Below, piece by piece: positions 60,019 to 64,000 of a stretch of DNA of 64,000 nucleotides. The notes under the pieces are model-generated. The model saw nothing but the letters and a program-made list of their open reading frames with translations. It was not told the DNA's origin and did not search any database. This stretch comes from Cellvibrio polysaccharolyticus. GTDB taxonomy: Bacteria > Pseudomonadota > Gammaproteobacteria > Pseudomonadales > Cellvibrionaceae. Both the position numbers and the translations under genes were made by a program. Each line of letters begins with the position of its first letter. Position 1 is the first letter of the stretch. The stretch is taken from assembly GCF_015182315.1 (NCBI RefSeq), contig NZ_PRDL01000001.1, positions 186,001 through 250,000 of the forward strand. The letters run 5' to 3'.

Positions 60019-60258
60019 ATGATCGCTCTAATCCAAAGCTCAACACTTTCCCACCGCGACCGCATCCTTATTGCCCTTGGCGCGCTGGTGCAAAAAGGAT
60101 CTGCCGGGCAACTTCGCTCGCATCTGGTTTTTGCACGCGATCAGGGTTTCAGCGAGTGTGAAATCAACGAAGCCATTATGCAGTTGGTGATCCATTCGGA
60201 GCTGGAACAGGTTATGTCAGCCATCTCCATCGCCAGAGATGTTTTTCAAAACTCTTGA
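60019..60258 (+). CDS. Small carboxymuconolactone decarboxylase-like protein
   Basis: A 79-residue all-helical protein resembling the CMD/AhpD fold (LSHRDRILIALGALVQKGSAG, GFSECEINEAIMQLVIHSELEQVMSA). The CxxC and proton-relay residues of AhpD are absent, so peroxidase activity is unlikely. GGAG is 9 bases before the ATG. It is upstream of the RND permease, 60 bases away, and shares its promoter. Role unknown. Confidence 0.7.
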   Translation: MIALIQSSTLSHRDRILIALGALVQKGSAGQLRSHLVFARDQGFSECEINEAIMQLVIHSELEQVMSAISIARDVFQNS

Positions 60259-60318
60259 TGTTTTTTCAGTAGGGTTAACCCCGTTTCTTCACTTGCCAAC
60301 ACATACGGAGTTTGTTGT

Positions 60319-63300
60319 GTGAATGCTCTGACTAAAATTGCTTTGCAGAAGCCGCTCACGTTTGTGGTGATGGCTATTTTGATTGCCATCTTTGGCACGC
60401 TCGCCACCCTGCGTATGCCGGTAGATATTTTTCCGTCTATCCGCATTCCGGTTATCGCCGTTTCCTGGACCTATACCGGTCTTTCTCCGGAAGATGTCTC
60501 CAATCGTATTATTACGCCGTATCAGCGTGCACTGACCACAACCGTTGCCGATATCGAGCACATTGAAAGTCAGTCCATGACCGGCATGGGTATTGTGCGA
60601 ATTTTTTTCCAACCGGGCGTTGATATTCGTACCGCCACCGCGCAAGTAACGGCGGTATCGCAAACCATGTTGCGACAATTACCGCCGGGCACCACGCCGC
60701 CATTTATTGTGAATTATGACGCGTCTACGGTGCCGGTTTTGCAGTTGGCCTTATCGGGCGAGGGTTTGAGTGAGCAACAACTCAATGACCTGGGTGCTTC
60801 GCAAATTCGCACCCAGTTGCTCACATTGCCTGGCGTGGCCATGCCTTTGCCGTCTGGCGGCAAGCAACGGCAAATTCAAATTGATCTTAACCCGGTTGCG
60901 TTGCAATCCTACGGGTTATCGGCAGCCGATGTGAGTGCGGCGATTGCTGCGCAAAACCAGATAAGCCCTGCCGGTTTTATAAAAATCGGTTCGCAGCAAT
61001 ATAACGTCAAACTCAATAACGCCCCCGACTCTATTCAAGGCCTCGGTGATATTCCGGTAAAGGTTGTTAACGGTGCGACGATCTATATGCGGGATGTTGC
61101 TTCGGTACGTGACGGTAGCAGCCCGCAACAAAATATCGTGCACGTTGAAGGTTCGCGTTCGGTATTGCTGACGATTCTGAAAAACGGTGCTGCGTCCACA
61201 CTCTCGGTAGTAGAAGGCGTGAAAGACATGGTGCCGCAGATTCTTGAAGGATTGACCGAGTCTATTGAAGTGCTACCGGTGGCCGACCAATCGGTATTTG
61301 TGCGCGCCTCCATGATGACCGTGGTGAATGAAGCCTTGCTGGTTGCCGCCCTTATCTCGTTGTTGATTCTGTTATTCCTCGGTTCATGGCGGGCTACATT
61401 GATTGTGGCTGCGTCCATTCCTTTGTCCATTTTTGCAGCGATTGCTGTGCTCAACATGTTCGGGCAAAGTTTGAATGCCATGACCCTGGGCGGGTTGGCC
61501 ATTGCGATTGGTATTCTGGTGGATGAAGCCACCGTCACCATTGAAAATATTGAGCGTCACCTCGGTGAAGGAAAAGGCGTTACCCAGGCAATTATGGACG
61601 GCGCTTCAGAAATTCTGGTGCCGGTGTTCGTAGCGCTGTTGTGTATTTGTATTGTGTTTGTGCCCATGTTTTTTCTGCCGGGCATTTCCGGATTTTTATT
61701 CGTGCCCATGGCGTTGTCGGTTATTTTTGCCATGGTGGCATCCTTTCTGTTGTCGCGCACCCTGGTGTTAACCATGGCCATGTATCTGTTAAAGCCTCAC
61801 GGCGCGGCAGAGCATCATCATGAGCCTTCATCGGCTGCGCGAAGCCATGGAATACTTGCCCCCTTTATTCATTTTCAAAAGAAATTTGAAGCAGGTTTTG
61901 AGCGGCTGCGCGATGCTTATACGGCTTCGCTAAGGGGTGTGCTGGCTACGCGTCGATTATTTGCTATCGGTTTTATGGGCCTGGTATTGGTGTCATTTTT
62001 GTTGGTGCCGTTTCTGGGTAGAAATTTTTTCCCGGCGGTGGATTCCAGCAGTATTCTGATGCACGTTCGTATGCCGGCGGGTATCAAAATTGAAGAAAGT
62101 GCCGCTCGCTTTGAAATGATCGGACGCAGTGTTCGCGAACTTATTCCCGCCGAGCAACTGGATTCCATTATCAATAATATCGGTATGCCGGTGAGTATGC
62201 TGAATATGATCTACAACACCTCCGGTACCATCAGCCCGCAGGATGGTGACATCATGATCAGCCTCAAACCGGGTAACCGTTCCGCCGAACATATTGCGCG
62301 CTTGCGGCAGGAATTGCCGAGGCTTTTTCCCGGCACGAGTTTTTCATTTCTACCGGCGGATATCACCAGTCAGATTTTAAACTTCGGCTCACCGGCGCCA
62401 CTGGATGTGCAGGTTACCGGCCGCAACCTGACGAATAACCGCGCATTTGCCGAGCAGTTGTTGCACCGTATTCAAACTATCCCTGGTGTAGCGGATGCAC
62501 GTATTCAGCAACCCGCCAGCGCACCGCAACTTAATATTGATATTGACCGTTCGCGTATTGGCCAATACGGATTAACTGCGCGCGATGTTACCAATAGTCT
62601 GGGCGCGTCTCTGGCGGGTACGCAGCAAACTGCACCGGTATTTTTTGTTAACCCGGCTAACGGTGTTTCCTATCCGGTGGTTGCCCAGGTGCCGGAATAT
62701 TTTATGTCGAACATCAGTGATCTGGAAAATGTTCCTGTTTCCAGCGCGACGAATAATAACGGCTCACAAAGCCTCGGTGGTCTCGCCAGTATTACCCGCT
62801 CCACCACTTTGCCGGTGGTATCGCAATACAACATTCAACCGATGATCAATATTTTCGCCACCACTCAGGGGCGTGATCTGGGTGCGGTGGCGGCCGATAT
62901 CAACGCGATTATTGCCGAGCTGGAAACCGAACGGCCTGCGGGTACCAGCGTTACGCTGCGTGGCCAGTATCAAACCATGAACATTGCTTTTGGCGGTTTG
63001 GGTTATGGTCTTCTCGGCGCGATTGTGTTGATCTATTTGTTGATCGTGGTGAACTTCCAAAGCTGGAAAGACCCGCTGGTTATCATTTCAGCATTGCCGG
63101 CGGCGCTTGCCGGTATTGTCTGGATATTATTCGTTTCTTTTACGCCGTTATCGGTTCCTGCATTAACCGGTGCCATTATGTGCATGGGTGTGGCTACCGC
63201 CAATTCGATTTTATTGGTGAGTTTTGCCCGTGATCGGCTTGCCGAAACCGGTGATGCCATTCAGGCGGCGGTGGAAGCCGGTTACGTGCGTTTGCGCCCG

Positions 63301-63534
63301 GTATTGATGACAGCGCTGGCGATGATTGTCGGCATGATTCCTATGGCTCTGGGTATTGGTGAAGGCGCTGAACAAAATGCGCCTTTGGGGCGGGCGGTTA
63401 TCGGCGGCTTGATCGCTGCCACTATCGCGACTTTATTTTTTGTTCCCACTTTGTTCAGCCTGGCGCATCGCCACGTAAAAGCGGATCAACATCCATCACA
63501 ACCTTCTTCGGAGTTAATGCCGACTCATGTATAA
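60319..63534 (+). CDS. RND efflux permease (HAE/AcrB-like)
   Basis: A 1071-residue inner-membrane RND pump, normal length. Twelve transmembrane helices with two large periplasmic loops. The N-terminus (NALTKIALQKPLTFVVMAIL) and LRMPVDIFPSIRIPVIAVSW are typical of HAE-type pumps. The proton-relay segment in helix 4 is GILVDEATVTIEN (Asp-Glu in place of Asp-Asp). The start is GTG 60319 with ACGGAG upstream. Probable exporter of drugs, dyes or host-derived toxic compounds, under control of the adjacent two-component system. The adaptor gene overlaps its end by 8 bases. Confidence 0.93.
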   Translation: MNALTKIALQKPLTFVVMAILIAIFGTLATLRMPVDIFPSIRIPVIAVSWTYTGLSPEDVSNRIITPYQRALTTTVADIEHIESQSMTGMGIVRIFFQPGVDIRTATAQVTAVSQTMLRQLPPGTTPPFIVNYDASTVPVLQLALSGEGLSEQQLNDLGASQIRTQLLTLPGVAMPLPSGGKQRQIQIDLNPVALQSYGLSAADVSAAIAAQNQISPAGFIKIGSQQYNVKLNNAPDSIQGLGDIPVKVVNGATIYMRDVASVRDGSSPQQNIVHVEGSRSVLLTILKNGAASTLSVVEGVKDMVPQILEGLTESIEVLPVADQSVFVRASMMTVVNEALLVAALISLLILLFLGSWRATLIVAASIPLSIFAAIAVLNMFGQSLNAMTLGGLAIAIGILVDEATVTIENIERHLGEGKGVTQAIMDGASEILVPVFVALLCICIVFVPMFFLPGISGFLFVPMALSVIFAMVASFLLSRTLVLTMAMYLLKPHGAAEHHHEPSSAARSHGILAPFIHFQKKFEAGFERLRDAYTASLRGVLATRRLFAIGFMGLVLVSFLLVPFLGRNFFPAVDSSSILMHVRMPAGIKIEESAARFEMIGRSVRELIPAEQLDSIINNIGMPVSMLNMIYNTSGTISPQDGDIMISLKPGNRSAEHIARLRQELPRLFPGTSFSFLPADITSQILNFGSPAPLDVQVTGRNLTNNRAFAEQLLHRIQTIPGVADARIQQPASAPQLNIDIDRSRIGQYGLTARDVTNSLGASLAGTQQTAPVFFVNPANGVSYPVVAQVPEYFMSNISDLENVPVSSATNNNGSQSLGGLASITRSTTLPVVSQYNIQPMINIFATTQGRDLGAVAADINAIIAELETERPAGTSVTLRGQYQTMNIAFGGLGYGLLGAIVLIYLLIVVNFQSWKDPLVIISALPAALAGIVWILFVSFTPLSVPALTGAIMCMGVATANSILLVSFARDRLAETGDAIQAAVEAGYVRLRPVLMTALAMIVGMIPMALGIGEGAEQNAPLGRAVIGGLIAATIATLFFVPTLFSLAHRHVKADQHPSQPSSELMPTHV

Positions 63535-64000
63535 CCATCACCATGAAAACGATTCAGTGGATGTCGCTCTTTTTCAAAAGAAGCTGTTAAAGATTGGCAT
63601 TGTTGTTTGTGTGGCAGGTTTTATATTGGCCGGCTGGGGCATTATGCAACGCTCCAACGCCAACATTGCCCTGGGTAAAGAGGCTGCCACTATGGCAATG
63701 CCCACGGTGGCGGTGGTTGCGCCGGGGCTGGCAGAAGGGCCTGCTACGCTGGTGTTGCCTGGCAACCTCGAACCGCTTAACAGCGCTGCCATTTATGCAC
63801 AAACCAATGGCTATATTAAAGAGTGGCTGGTAGACATCGGCGATGGTGTAGAAAAAGGACAGCTGTTGGCCATTCTCGATGCACCCGAGTTGCTGCATCA
63901 ATTGGCACAAGCTAAAGCAGATTACGCCACTGCACTGGCAGAACAACAGAATGCACAAAGTATGGCCGAGCGTTCCAACTCGTTAATGGCGCGCAACAGC
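63527..64000 (+). CDS. RND adaptor (membrane fusion protein), 5' part
   Basis: First 158 codons; the gene runs off the right edge. It begins MYNHHHEND, has one membrane anchor (about residues 22-40), then the barrel-sandwich/lipoyl start AEGPATLVLPGNLEPLNSAA and YIKEWLVDIGDGVEKGQLL, followed by the coiled-coil hairpin rich in Ala/Gln. This is the adaptor of the RND pump, linking the permease to an outer-membrane channel. The order permease-then-adaptor is the reverse of the usual one. ATG 63527 overlaps the permease stop by 8 bases (translational coupling). Confidence 0.92.
   Translation, partial: MYNHHHENDSVDVALFQKKLLKIGIVVCVAGFILAGWGIMQRSNANIALGKEAATMAMPTVAVVAPGLAEGPATLVLPGNLEPLNSAAIYAQTNGYIKEWLVDIGDGVEKGQLLAILDAPELLHQLAQAKADYATALAEQQNAQSMAERSNSLMARNS

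Overview
The window looks like chromosome of a Gammaproteobacterium of the Cellvibrionaceae type, most likely Cellvibrio or a close relative. This rests on a serine-linker GH5 endoglucanase lipoprotein, PEP-CTERM secreted proteins, a Pseudomonas-like PA0069 radical SAM gene under a LexA box, and DUF4892-OmpA, Dcm/Vsr and YdjM-type genes. The assignment is inference; no rRNA or tRNA gene was seen. Most genes have moderate-to-high GC. Two blocks (about 23.9-25.5 kb and 40.1-47.4 kb) are clearly AT-rich and look acquired.

Layout. 0-15.4 kb: the tail of a metal-type RND pump, then a series of regulator/efflux/redox modules: LysR with MFS, LysR with DoxX-pirin, LysR with MDR-NmrA-Old Yellow Enzyme, XRE with a 14-TM MFS, and TetR with MFS. 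Relics of dinD and of a second PA0069-like gene lie between them. 15.4-21.9 kb: LexA-controlled PA0069-like radical SAM gene, small XRE regulator, two small unknown genes, vsr-dcm, an alpha/beta hydrolase and a YdjM-type membrane hydrolase. 21.9-23.8 kb: a tandem duplication giving two PEP-CTERM paralogues. 24.0-25.4 kb: an AT-rich orphan. 25.5-31 kb: CDF zinc exporter with a (Asp-His)8 tract, MscS channel, Bcr/CflA pump, glutamine amidotransferase, and hairpin repeat elements. 31.2-40 kb: uvrD with a LexA box, DUF4892-OmpA, TspO, envelope proteins, GH5 endoglucanase, EamA and DUF202 genes. 40.2-47.4 kb: AT-rich island with a DUF3800 protein, a GFA-family protein, an RloC-like zinc-hook ATPase, a PIN-domain protein and a trypsin-like protease. 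47.4-57.4 kb: heme-domain protein, GNAT, BenE, MocR, a Tat-exported/cytosolic reductase cluster under a YqhC-like AraC regulator, a cold-shock gene, an MsrA-Trx-MsrB fusion and a YCII protein. 57.5-64 kb: a two-component system followed by an RND pump (permease then adaptor), running off the right edge.

Main points for a second look. (1) Three copies of a structured 54-nt core (19.5, 29.6, 30.1 kb), each enclosed by long inverted arms that differ between copies but pair within each copy; two of them lie just downstream of a stop codon. (2) The island ATPase + PIN + protease gene set, a candidate defence module with degenerate copies of a short palindrome around it. (3) A recently homogenised pair of MdaB-like quinone reductases, one with a Tat signal homologous to that of the adjacent aldo/keto reductase. 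(4) An unusual MsrA-Trx-MsrB domain order. (5) Two LexA boxes, one immediately upstream of a start codon.
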